DNA from: Balneola sp.
Lineage (GTDB): Bacteria > Bacteroidota > Rhodothermia > Balneolales > Balneolaceae
Direction: 5' to 3'
DNA length: 64,000 bases
NCBI GenBank assembly: GCA_017643645.1
Contig: JAEPNB010000001.1
Span: 124,001-188,000 of the forward strand
Shown here: one piece after another, positions 26,811-35,483 of the stretch
How the letters are laid out: each line of letters starts with the position of its first letter
How positions within the stretch are numbered: position 1 is the stretch's first letter
Made by a program: the position numbers and the translations under genes
Notes under the pieces: generated by a model
What the model was told of the DNA's origin: nothing
The model's database searches: none
What the model saw: the letters and a program-made list of their open reading frames with translations, nothing else

Positions 26811-26814
26811 TATT
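26699..26814. repeat. ATGAATAACGAATA-type inverted repeats at a gene start
   Basis: aataatgaataacga at 26724-26738 is exactly inverted at 26800-26814, with 61 bp between. A third partial copy (tgaataacgaatattgaaca) lies at 26701-26720. The block covers the start and signal-peptide codons of the DUF5683 gene and the ccmF stop. A related stretch (caatattcatcg...attcggtattcac) lies at about 30920-30959. Confidence 0.6.
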
Positions 26815-29298
26815 CTTTTTCCTTTCTCTTCCCCAATGTCGGAAAATAGAAACGCTAAATCCAATCATAAGCAAAAAAGTACCCAGCCACACAACGGAAA
26901 TAAAGGGTTTTTGTTCTGCGACAACTAAGATCCATTCACTTTCATATTCTTCATCTAACCCTTCAATACTTAGATCAATTTCACCACTTTCGGGATATAC
27001 TTTTGAAAAGCTGAATGTGAGATCATGACCCGGTAGCTCAACAGGTGGAGAAAACACAAATGTCTTGCCTTCTTCATCATTGTATAGCGCAAATAAAGGT
27101 TCGATCAAATACTGCTGACTACTAGCCATATGAGTAATTTGTATTTGAGCTCTTACCCCAATATTTGTATTCGGAGGTAATTTCGTGGTGTCTTCCATCG
27201 CGTATTCCAGGAATGACATTTCAAAACCACCAACAGTAATAGTCTCTCCTTTTTCGAATTGGATGGTCTGTGTCTCAGGAACTTCGCCTTCTTCTTTTGT
27301 AACCGGATCAACATTAGCCCGTCGAGCTATCATATCATTTCTCTGCTTGATAAATGAACTTCCTGCTACATAAAGATAAATATCGCTTAGTAGCCCCGAT
27401 CGAACATCAGGATCAACAGACCATTGAACGTTTTCCTGAGTAGAAGTTGCCAGCATAGGATATACTTCCGGATTCATATAAAATGGTTCACCACTTCCCA
27501 AAGGCAAGGGCTCGAAAAGAAGTTTATAAGTTTGTTGGCCGGGACGATTCTGATCCTGCAGATCAAATCCTGTATAGGTTACTATATACTTATCATTTAC
27601 AATTTTCGGCTCTTCGAGTTTCAACTCCAGAAAAAGAACAGGTTCAGTAACCGTAAAACCCATTTCATCTTTAATCACGCCTTGCTCAACCTGTTTGTTG
27701 TAGTTGCTGATCCTTTCATCCAACATAGGTTTGTTATAAACAGATGAAGCCAGAATTCCGATCAACAAAACTCCGAAACCTACGTGTGTTACAGAACCTC
27801 CGATCAACTTTGGTTTTTTTACACACAGCTGAACAATTACGAAAGTATTTCCAACTACCGCAAAGAAAGCAGTAAACATATAGAGTATGTAGTACAAGTC
27901 TCTGACCTCACCAAAAAATACAGCCGCAATCGTTAAAGCAGATGTAATTAAAAGCGGATTTATAAGAGCTGAAGATAAGGTTTCAAAAGAGTATTTTTTC
28001 CAAAACAGATACTGCCCAAATACGGTAAATATCGCCATTATCATGGCAATAGGCATACTCCATTGATTGTAGAAACTGATTTCCGGAGGAGTTGGGTTTT
28101 CATTGAATAACAATCCTATAATAGGAGAGCTGGTTCCTAAAATAATCACAAGCCCAAGTATGAACAGCAGAATTGCTCCCGTAAAAGTCATGAATTCTCG
28201 AGACAAGATCTGCGACTCTTTTTGCTGTGATGGAAGCTCTTTATATCTCCATAAAAACATTCCCAGTCCAAGTCCTGTTATCACAAGCATGAAAATCAGG
28301 AGTTGATTATACAATCCAAGATCCACAAAGCTGTGAACCGAAGAATCTGCCAAAATTCCGGATCTGGTTAAGAAGGTTTCGTATACAATGGCAACATAAG
28401 CCAGCAATGCAAAAATGATGGACGACTTTTGTGCCACCGAACTTTTTCGCTGAATGATCATAGTGTGAATACCGGCAGTACCAATCAACCACGGAACGAG
28501 TGAAGCATTTTCAACCGGATCCCAAGCCCAAAATCCACCAAAAGAAAGAGTTACATATGCCCAATATCCTCCCAGAAAAATAGCTGTAAGCAGTGCCACA
28601 TTTGAACTTAATGTCCATGGTAATGCAGGTCCAACCCATTCATTGTATTTTCTTTTCCATAATGCAGCCATAGCAAAACAGTATGGAATGGTCATCATAG
28701 AAAAACCAACAAACAAAAGAGGAGGATGGATCATCATCCATGGGCTTTTGAGCAGATCATTCAACCCACTCCCATCCGGTGGAGCAAAATCAGGGTTATT
28801 TTGTACTACGGGAATGTCCGGAAAGTTCTCTGCGAATGTTCTGAATGGAGAAGCTCCGATCGTCAGATCTCCAAATTGCCATCCAACGATCATGGATATC
28901 AAAAATAACTGAGTAAGCGTCAGGAAAAACATCACCGGAGCTCGATAAGGAGGTCGCGTCCATCGAATCAATCCCAATCCAAACAACCAAGAAAAGAATA
29001 TCCACAACATAAAACTACCTTCCTGACCACCATAAAAAGCTGACCAGATGTATTTTGCAGAAAGATCTAAACTGGTGTAGTTATAAACGTAATAGTATTT
29101 AAACTGATGAGTAAAGAGAAGATATACCAGTAAGGCTGATGCGGCGATCAAAAACAAGCCCTGAAAGCCAAAAAACCAGTTCCCTATTTTCAGCCTTTGC
29201 TCATTTTCATCAGAAGCACTTTTAAAATAGTAGAAAAGAGAACCTAGTCCAGAAACAAACGCCAGAGTAATTAAAAGTTTACCGACAATTCCGATCAT
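26803..29298 (-). CDS. ccmF: Cytochrome c maturation protein CcmF (haem lyase subunit)
   Basis: This encodes an 831-residue polytopic inner membrane protein with about 15 helices, the haem-handling core of the system I cytochrome c ligase. The tryptophan-rich haem-binding WWD motif is present as GGFWAWDPVENASLVPW, with conserved His residues nearby (SPWMMIHPPLLF; TAGIHTMI). A large periplasmic domain lies near the C-terminus (about 600-790), followed by a last helix. It begins 2 bp after the ccmE stop and completes the gene order ccmC-ccmD-ccmE-ccmF. No ccmH-like gene follows. Confidence 0.95.
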   Translation of the reverse strand: MIGIVGKLLITLAFVSGLGSLFYYFKSASDENEQRLKIGNWFFGFQGLFLIAASALLVYLLFTHQFKYYYVYNYTSLDLSAKYIWSAFYGGQEGSFMLWIFFSWLFGLGLIRWTRPPYRAPVMFFLTLTQLFLISMIVGWQFGDLTIGASPFRTFAENFPDIPVVQNNPDFAPPDGSGLNDLLKSPWMMIHPPLLFVGFSMMTIPYCFAMAALWKRKYNEWVGPALPWTLSSNVALLTAIFLGGYWAYVTLSFGGFWAWDPVENASLVPWLIGTAGIHTMIIQRKSSVAQKSSIIFALLAYVAIVYETFLTRSGILADSSVHSFVDLGLYNQLLIFMLVITGLGLGMFLWRYKELPSQQKESQILSREFMTFTGAILLFILGLVIILGTSSPIIGLLFNENPTPPEISFYNQWSMPIAMIMAIFTVFGQYLFWKKYSFETLSSALINPLLITSALTIAAVFFGEVRDLYYILYMFTAFFAVVGNTFVIVQLCVKKPKLIGGSVTHVGFGVLLIGILASSVYNKPMLDERISNYNKQVEQGVIKDEMGFTVTEPVLFLELKLEEPKIVNDKYIVTYTGFDLQDQNRPGQQTYKLLFEPLPLGSGEPFYMNPEVYPMLATSTQENVQWSVDPDVRSGLLSDIYLYVAGSSFIKQRNDMIARRANVDPVTKEEGEVPETQTIQFEKGETITVGGFEMSFLEYAMEDTTKLPPNTNIGVRAQIQITHMASSQQYLIEPLFALYNDEEGKTFVFSPPVELPGHDLTFSFSKVYPESGEIDLSIEGLDEEYESEWILVVAEQKPFISVVWLGTFLLMIGFSVSIFRHWGRERKKNNE

Positions 29299-29300
29299 AA

Positions 29301-29690
29301 TCAGCTTTGTGATGCTTTTTCAAATTCAGGAGCATCGTTGTACTTAGAAGGACATTTCATCAGCATTTCGTTGGCATAGAATGTATCTCCTCTCATTTCT
29401 CCAATAACAACTAATCTGTCGGCCTGCTCAAAATTATTAGGCTTAGGTTTTGAATAAACCACTCTTTTACTTGTACCGTCTTCATCTTTCATATAAAAAG
29501 AGAAGATCTTGGTTTCCATAGAAAACCCATAATCCTTTGATTCATCAAGCACACCGGCAACATGAGCGGTTTTCATTTCTGATGCTTTTTCGAAATTGGT
29601 GTATGTACTGATACTCTCTCCAAAGTTATACATCAACAGAGAGGTAAAACCAATTATGGCAATGATTCCAAAAATTAACTTAGGCTTCAT
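29301..29690 (-). CDS. ccmE: Haem chaperone CcmE, CXXXY variant
   Basis: This encodes a 129-residue protein with an N-terminal anchor (about 5-22) and a periplasmic OB-fold domain that carries haem from CcmC to CcmF. The canonical haem-binding His of the HXXXY motif is replaced: the sequence is MKCPSKYND with Cys113 and Tyr117. This places it in the CcmE* (CXXXY) group described from Desulfovibrio and archaea, in which Cys binds haem. The length and anchor are normal. It overlaps ccmD by 11 bases and ends 2 bp before ccmF. Confidence 0.93.
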   Translation of the reverse strand: MKPKLIFGIIAIIGFTSLLMYNFGESISTYTNFEKASEMKTAHVAGVLDESKDYGFSMETKIFSFYMKDEDGTSKRVVYSKPKPNNFEQADRLVVIGEMRGDTFYANEMLMKCPSKYNDAPEFEKASQS

Positions 29691-29940
29691 GTTCTTCAGG
29701 GGTGTTTATTGTTGATTCGAGCTTGCTCACATTTCTGTCCACTTTGATCAGAAAGAACAGCAGTACCAGCCAAATAATCAGCGTAACTCCGAGTACTACA
29801 AAAATGAGATCGTTTGAATACATAAATTGAATGAATGCGTTTGATTGATCCAGTTGTTCAGCTCCGCTCCACTTGTTTCCATATGTAGAAGTCAGAGTAT
29901 CAACGGTAGCTTGAGGTGCATCTTGTATGCGAATATTCAT
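29680..29940 (-). CDS. ccmD: CcmD-like small membrane protein
   Basis: This encodes an 86-residue protein with one central membrane helix (LIFVVLGVTLIIWLVLLFFLI) followed by the basic, coiled segment KVDRNVSKLES, as in CcmD. CcmD assists release of haem-loaded CcmE from the CcmABC complex. The N-terminal 36 residues are longer than usual; an internal Met just before the helix would give a more typical length, but the upstream ATG at 29940 sits 9 bp after ccmC and is well placed. The position between ccmC and ccmE supports the call. Confidence 0.82.
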   Translation of the reverse strand: MNIRIQDAPQATVDTLTSTYGNKWSGAEQLDQSNAFIQFMYSNDLIFVVLGVTLIIWLVLLFFLIKVDRNVSKLESTINTPEEHEA

Positions 29941-29949
29941 TTCTTAAAA

Positions 29950-30645
29950 CTACGAATTTTCTGTGTGATATTGTACCGTTTTATATCGATGGACTACATC
30001 GTATATCCAAAACGCCAATGCAATAAATCCTATGAAAGCCGGGTATAAAACAAAGCGTAATTCAGGAGCTGTAATTTCACTAAAGGCCGGATTTCCTTCT
30101 GCTCCCGGATGCAGGCTTTCCAATTGGCGTGGAACCACATACAGCAAAAAGGGTATCGTTGTAACTGCAAAAATATTATACACTGCTGAAAGTTTGGCTC
30201 TCTTTTGTTCGTCGTCGAATGCAGAACGGAGTACAAAATACGCGTAGTAAATCATTACAGCCAAGGCAGCCAGATTCATTTTTGGTTCTGCAAACGTCCA
30301 CCAGGTTCCCCAGGTAAAACGAGCCCACAGTGAACCGGTGAGCAGACCACAAATTCCGAAGACCACTCCTACTTTAGCGGCTGACTCCGCTTTAATATCA
30401 AAACTAATATTCGGGGTATTCAGATATCGGATGCTGTAGTAAAAACTAATTGCAAACATCGAAAACATTGCCATCCACATGGGAACATGGAAAAACAAAT
30501 TCCGGGCAGTTTGTTCAAGAATGGGAATTTGAGGGATACTGATGAGGATTCCTGCAGCGATCACTCCGGTCATTCCCAGTGCAACAATATATTTCCAGAT
30601 CTTCAAGTTGAGTGCTCTTTTCTGATTTAATTTTTTGAAGCCCAA
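29950..30645 (-). CDS. ccmC: Haem exporter/transfer protein CcmC
   Basis: This encodes a 231-residue protein with six membrane helices and the WWD-type haem-binding region WGTWWTFAEPKMN between conserved His residues (FFHVPMWM; SLHPGAEGNP). CcmC delivers haem to CcmE. The start appears to be a TTG at 30645; no in-frame ATG lies between the preceding stop and the first helix. It is the first gene of the ccmCDEF operon. The ABC genes ccmA and ccmB are not beside it and must be elsewhere if present. Confidence 0.93.
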   Translation of the reverse strand: MGFKKLNQKRALNLKIWKYIVALGMTGVIAAGILISIPQIPILEQTARNLFFHVPMWMAMFSMFAISFYYSIRYLNTPNISFDIKAESAAKVGVVFGICGLLTGSLWARFTWGTWWTFAEPKMNLAALAVMIYYAYFVLRSAFDDEQKRAKLSAVYNIFAVTTIPFLLYVVPRQLESLHPGAEGNPAFSEITAPELRFVLYPAFIGFIALAFWIYDVVHRYKTVQYHTENS

Positions 30646-31018
30646 ATATACGAAGATGAGAACTTTGATGAGGAGTTTTTACTAATGTTTTCGAATGAAT
30701 AAAGAAAAAGCTATTAGCAGTTAGCTGACAGCTATTAGCTTTTTCTTTATTCTTCTATTTCAATTATTGTTTTAAACAAGCAGATCCTTCAGGTTCTGTG
30801 GGATGTGGATAATGAATATCCTAAGATTCAAAATACGTTATTTTAAATCCGAACATATTCGTCGGGCGTGAACGCCCTTCTTGCTTAAATCCAAGCAAAG
30901 GAAATGGATCATTCAAACTCAATATTCATCGTTCCTTGTTCATCATTCGGTATTCACTTGTTCTTCTTCTCGATGTTCTTCCCGACCTTTGTTATTTTAG
31001 CTATCAAAAACACATTCA
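30646..31018. other. Intergenic region with dispersed repeats, between divergent ccmC and PH/SHOCT genes
   Basis: I see no gene here. The region holds an inverted repeat at 30701-30748 (18-bp arms, aaagaaaaagctattagc, one mismatch) that contains agctgacagctattagctttt, nearly the same as the repeat at 52569-52589. It also holds a small hairpin gggcgt-ga-acgccc at 30864-30877 and an ATTCAT-rich stretch at about 30920-30959. Promoters for both flanking genes must lie here but I cannot place them. Confidence 0.6.
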
Positions 31019-31537
31019 ATGTCCAATCCTGAAAAATCCATCATCCTCACCCCTTCCCGTAAAAATTATTTTTGGGCGTATCTGATCGGAGTGTTATTGA
31101 TTCCTCTTTTGATAGGAATTGTTGTGATCTGGTTCATCAACAAGAAAAGAAATAGTACTCAATATCGAATCACAGACACGTCTATTTCAAAAACTGTAGA
31201 AGAAGACAAGACTGCATTAGAGTTGGTCAACATTCTCGAAACTTCTGTTTCCCAAACCGGTCTTCAAAAGCTTCTGGGAATAGGTGACATTAAACTTAAG
31301 GCGAATGTAAGCGAACTGATCCTTGAGGGAACTGAGAATCCTGAAAGCTTTCTTGAAAAAATTGATACTGCCATTGCCTATCAAAAAGAAAAGCTCAAAG
31401 CTTCTAAGAAGATAAAACCCCGCAAGCCCACTCATGATCCGGGCACACTTGAAAAGCTCGATTATCTGACCGGGCTTTGGCAGCAGGGATTGATCAGTGA
31501 TGAAGACTATGATCAGGAACGAAAGAAGTTTTCTTAG
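31019..31537 (+). CDS. Membrane PH-like domain protein with C-terminal SHOCT motif
   Basis: This encodes a 172-residue protein. One membrane helix (about 16-41, YLIGVLLIPLLIGIVVIWFI) is followed by a bacterial PH-like domain (bPH_2/DUF304 pattern: YRITDTSIS, VNILETSVSQTGLQKLLGIGDIKL, ELILEGTENPESFLEKID). A basic linker leads to the C-terminal SHOCT-type motif LDYLTGLWQQGLISDEDYDQERKK, which usually promotes oligomerisation. The gene is alone, divergent from ccmC and 66 bp ahead of the S9 peptidase gene. Its job is unknown. Confidence 0.75.
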   Translation: MSNPEKSIILTPSRKNYFWAYLIGVLLIPLLIGIVVIWFINKKRNSTQYRITDTSISKTVEEDKTALELVNILETSVSQTGLQKLLGIGDIKLKANVSELILEGTENPESFLEKIDTAIAYQKEKLKASKKIKPRKPTHDPGTLEKLDYLTGLWQQGLISDEDYDQERKKFS

Positions 31538-31603
31538 TTCTTTTTAAACCCCTTTTACAAAAAGAAATCGTTTATTAAGCCCGTACAATAATTACGGAGT
31601 ATA

Positions 31604-33964
31604 ATGAACAAACTAACATCCCTTTCACTTCTAGTGCTATTGATGAGCTTTTCTTTAAGCAACCTTTCATCAGCACAAAATCAAAAAGCTAACTTTGAGC
31701 TGGCAGAACGTTTTACTACTCAGAAAATGCAAAAAATGGTGGGCAGTACTTCGGTATCTCCACGCTGGATCGAAGACACCAATAACTTTTGGTATACTTA
31801 CGAAAATTCCGAAGGTAAAAACTGGTATTTCGTGAATGCTGAACGAGGAAATAAGCGTCTTCTTTTCGACCAAGAAGAAATGGCGGCTCAATTATCTGAG
31901 AGTTTCAGTAGAACTTTTAATGCCAAAGATCTGGACCTGAAAGGCTTCGATTATGACACCGACCGTGAGCTATTCACTTTCCATGTGGACAGTATCGAAT
32001 TCACTTATAATTTGAACGGTAACCGTCTAATCCGTGGAGATTCTCTGGAAAAAGATGAGCGTGAAAACTGGAGATCATATTCTCCTGATAGTTCCTATGT
32101 AGTTTTTGCGAAACACCACAACCTGTACATTATGGGTAAAGACGATCATGACAGTACAGCAACTCAAATCACCGAAGACGGAGAACGCTGGTTCAGTTAC
32201 CAATTTAGTGATGGTGACACTTCCAAAACTGAAAAGCATCGAGCAAGGGTAAATTGGTTTGAAGACAGCAAGAAATTTTGGGTTAAACGACAGGATAAAA
32301 GAAAAGTTGATGATCTTTGGGTGATCAATTCGTTGAAAAAACGTCCTGAGCTGGAAACCTATAAATACCCAATGCCGGGCGAAGAAGATATTTACGTGGA
32401 TGAGATCAAAGTGTTTGATCCTGCTACTACAGAACACATTACTTTAGATACTGACAAATGGGAAGATCAAGCTTTGGGTGGTGCCTATTTCAATCAAGGC
32501 GGAATTTTTGAAACTGACAGATCTGATTTCCTTTACATCCTTCGTCGTGACAGAACCTGGAGCAAGATAGATGTTCTTAAAGCAAACACCTCCACAGGAG
32601 AAGTTGAGGTACTATTTTCAGAAGAAAGTAAGCCGTATTTCAACACCAGATATGCCCGACTTGCTATCATTAATGAAGGAGAAGAATATATCTGGTGGAG
32701 CGAGCGTACAGGCTGGGGACAGCTCTACAGGTACGACAGCAATGGAAACCTGAAGAATCAAATTACTTCAGGTCCATGGGTAGTTGGAAACGTGATGAAA
32801 ATTGATACTACAGCTTCCAGAATTTTCTTTCAGGGATTTGGTAAAGAAGAAGGCCAAAATCCTTATTACTCTAATCTATATAGTGTAAAATTTGATGGTT
32901 CTGGGTTTTCTCATCTTACTCCTGAAGATGCTACTCATTCCATCAATGCTTCAGATGAAGGAAATTACTTTGTAGATAATTATTCCAGAGTAGATCTGCC
33001 TACGAAATCCGTTTTAAGAGATGGTTCAGGAAAAGTAATTGCGACTTTGCAAGAAGCTGATATTTCTCAGATGGTTGAGCAAGGCTGGAAAGCTCCCGAG
33101 TCTTTTAAGGTTAAAGCCGCAGACGGAGCAACTGATATTTATGGCGTGATGTGGAAACCTTTCGATTTCGATTCCACTAAAAAGTATCCGGTTATTTCTT
33201 ATGTGTATCCGGGACCTCAAACAGAACCTTTCCCGGCTAACTTTACGATCGGAGGATCCAGAGCACGCACCACAACCTTAGCTCAAGTTGGGTTTATCGT
33301 TGTTGCGATGGGAAATCGTGGAGGAAGTCCTATTCGTTCTAAATATTATCATAATTACGGCTATGGCGACATGAGAGATTATCCGTTAGCTGATAACAAA
33401 TATGGTATCGAGCAGCTGGCCGGCAAACATTCTTTTATTGATGCGAGCAAAGTTGGAACCTACGGTCATTCCGGTGGTGGATTTATGAGTACAGCACTTC
33501 TCCTTACATATCCGGACTTTTATGATGTAGCGGTTTCTTCAGCAGGAAATCACGACAACAATATTTATAATATTTGGTGGGGCGAAGTTCATAACGGTGT
33601 AAAAGAGAAGAAGAAAAGTGTTACCAAAATGAATGATGACAGCACCAAAACCAAAGAAGAAGTCATTACGTTTGACGCTCCTGTGGAAACCAATATCGAA
33701 CTAGCTAAGAACCTTAAAGGAAAGCTTTTGCTTGTCCACGGCGATATGGATAATAACGTTCATCCTGCCAATACAACCAGATTGGTAAATGCGCTCATCA
33801 AAGAAGGAAAGCGTTTTGATATGATGATGTTACCGGGACGCAGACATGGTTTCGGGCCTATGCAACCTTATTTTGATCGCATGAGCTGGTATTATTTTGC
33901 GGAGCATTTACTTGGTGATTACCGAACGAATGTGGAGTTTAATTTACCTCAGGATGAGGATTGA
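31604..33964 (+). CDS. S9 family (DPP IV-type) peptidase
   Basis: This encodes a 786-residue exported serine peptidase. A signal peptide (ending SSAQ, about residue 25) is followed by an eight-bladed beta-propeller (about 50-520) with the DPP IV-family entry VSPRWIEDTNNFWYTY. The alpha/beta hydrolase domain (about 540-780) has nucleophile Ser623 in GTYGHSGGGF, Asp716 in HGDMDNNVHP and His748 in RRHGF. The family removes dipeptides ending in Pro or Ala from peptide N-termini, usually in the periplasm. A 17-bp-stem hairpin follows the stop codon. Confidence 0.93.
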   Translation: MNKLTSLSLLVLLMSFSLSNLSSAQNQKANFELAERFTTQKMQKMVGSTSVSPRWIEDTNNFWYTYENSEGKNWYFVNAERGNKRLLFDQEEMAAQLSESFSRTFNAKDLDLKGFDYDTDRELFTFHVDSIEFTYNLNGNRLIRGDSLEKDERENWRSYSPDSSYVVFAKHHNLYIMGKDDHDSTATQITEDGERWFSYQFSDGDTSKTEKHRARVNWFEDSKKFWVKRQDKRKVDDLWVINSLKKRPELETYKYPMPGEEDIYVDEIKVFDPATTEHITLDTDKWEDQALGGAYFNQGGIFETDRSDFLYILRRDRTWSKIDVLKANTSTGEVEVLFSEESKPYFNTRYARLAIINEGEEYIWWSERTGWGQLYRYDSNGNLKNQITSGPWVVGNVMKIDTTASRIFFQGFGKEEGQNPYYSNLYSVKFDGSGFSHLTPEDATHSINASDEGNYFVDNYSRVDLPTKSVLRDGSGKVIATLQEADISQMVEQGWKAPESFKVKAADGATDIYGVMWKPFDFDSTKKYPVISYVYPGPQTEPFPANFTIGGSRARTTTLAQVGFIVVAMGNRGGSPIRSKYYHNYGYGDMRDYPLADNKYGIEQLAGKHSFIDASKVGTYGHSGGGFMSTALLLTYPDFYDVAVSSAGNHDNNIYNIWWGEVHNGVKEKKKSVTKMNDDSTKTKEEVITFDAPVETNIELAKNLKGKLLLVHGDMDNNVHPANTTRLVNALIKEGKRFDMMMLPGRRHGFGPMQPYFDRMSWYYFAEHLLGDYRTNVEFNLPQDED

Positions 33965-33972
33965 TTTCATAA

Positions 33973-34010
33973 AAAAGGTAGGGACGTATCGCCATACGTC
34001 CCTACCTTTT
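33973..34010. terminator. 17-bp stem hairpin between convergent genes
   Basis: aaaaggtagggacgtat (33973-33989) pairs perfectly with 33994-34010 across a CGCC loop. On the minus strand the stem runs into seven T residues, so it can end transcription of the MFS gene, and it lies 9 bp after the S9 peptidase stop. The core is one base different from the palindrome core at 5010-5023, which suggests a shared repeat origin. Confidence 0.75.
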
Positions 34011-34105
34011 GTGATTTGGATTTACTTCCATCAGAACAGCGAATTCTCTTACTGAAGGTACTCTTTGTTCTTTCCATTTCTTACTGAGAGGAAGATTTTG
34101 CGTAT

Positions 34106-35374
34106 CTACTTATTAACCAGTTCCTGAGAAGAGATATTCTGATAAGCTTTTTCCTGCTTTGTAACAGAGATAGTCCAAACAGCCCCTGCAATCAGCATCA
34201 CTCCACCGTAGATCATGATCAGTGGTTTTACGGAGATCAAATCGAGTTCCAAACAAGCCGCTGCCACCATTACTGAAAAAGAATTAGCGACAGTAAACAG
34301 CAACCATTCTGTACTGAATATCCTGCCTCGAAATGTATCGGTTGTTCTTTGTTGAAGCAGAATAGTACTCATCACCCAATTGGCTCCGGATGCTGAATGA
34401 GCCAAAAATACAAACAAGATCATCACCAAAATGCTTGTGCTCCATCCCACTACCATATACATCAAACCCGTAGTTAAAATGCTGAAACCCATTACCATTA
34501 CCCAGTCTTTTTGATCTTTGAATAATCTTCTACCAATAACCGGTCCAACTCCCGTTCCAATTCCGCGGGCTGCATACAGCAATCCTAAACCAATACTCCC
34601 CATTTTCAATACATCTTCGCTGACGATAATGAGTAAATAAACTAATCCACCCAGAAACATAGTTGAAGTTCCTTTTGCTATACTCGGCCTTAGAATGTGC
34701 TTGTTGGAAAATAAATACTGAGCCCCTTCTTTAATTCCAACAAGTGGGTTTCTGGTTCTGATTTTTTCTTCTGCCGTTTGTTCAGTCTGTGGAATAACCG
34801 CCCTGTACAAAAACCAAGCTGAAATGATATAACTGATTGCATCCAGAATAAATACCATATCCGTTCCCAACCATTCCGTTGCAAATCCCCCTATTGCCAT
34901 TCCGGAAGTGAATATAATACTCCATGTTGCGGTTGAGATCACATTAGCATCAACAAGCTGTTCAGGGGTTGTAACATTCGGGATCGAAGAAGTTTTGGCT
35001 GGTTCGAAAAGAGCAGAAAGCATCATCTGTACTGAAGTAAGGGCAAAAGCAATCCAAAGTGTTTCCGGAGATCGAACAAGTAAAATTCCCAACAAAGACG
35101 CTGCTCTGGCAAAATCACAAAAAAGCATCAACTTTCTACGATTGAACCGATCTGCTAAATAACCTGCAAATGGGGAAAAGAATGCCAGGCTCAGCATCTT
35201 AACTACGATAATCAATCCAAGAAGCAGTTCTGAATCTGAATACTTTGCAATGAGTGCGTAAAGGGCAAGAAGTCCAAACCAGTCTCCGAAATTAGAAACC
35301 GCCTGACTCAACCACAGCAATCTGTAATTTCTGTTTTCCTTTATTAAACGGATGTATGGTTGTAGGCTTTTCAA
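34106..35374 (-). CDS. Major facilitator superfamily transporter (MFS_3/EntS-like)
   Basis: This encodes a 422-residue inner membrane protein with 12 predicted helices, probably a drug or metabolite exporter. The N-terminal NRNYRLLWLSQAVSNFGDWFG and motif A GYLADRFNRRKLMLFCD are characteristic of the MFS_3 group. A related segment is seen in the second half (FRGRIFSTEWLLFTVANS). The start is a TTG at 35374, because the codon two places upstream is a stop and no ATG precedes the first helix. The gene is flanked by a peptidase on each side; no regulator is adjacent, so the substrate is open. Confidence 0.88.
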   Translation of the reverse strand: MKSLQPYIRLIKENRNYRLLWLSQAVSNFGDWFGLLALYALIAKYSDSELLLGLIIVVKMLSLAFFSPFAGYLADRFNRRKLMLFCDFARAASLLGILLVRSPETLWIAFALTSVQMMLSALFEPAKTSSIPNVTTPEQLVDANVISTATWSIIFTSGMAIGGFATEWLGTDMVFILDAISYIISAWFLYRAVIPQTEQTAEEKIRTRNPLVGIKEGAQYLFSNKHILRPSIAKGTSTMFLGGLVYLLIIVSEDVLKMGSIGLGLLYAARGIGTGVGPVIGRRLFKDQKDWVMVMGFSILTTGLMYMVVGWSTSILVMILFVFLAHSASGANWVMSTILLQQRTTDTFRGRIFSTEWLLFTVANSFSVMVAAACLELDLISVKPLIMIYGGVMLIAGAVWTISVTKQEKAYQNISSQELVNK

Positions 35375-35483
35375 AAATTAGCTTTGATGGTATCTGAATT
35401 TGTACAATCAAATGTAGCCATTACCCACTCAAAATAGTCATTGACACTTTGAATGAGGTTGATAGAGTAATATGAAATTCGTT

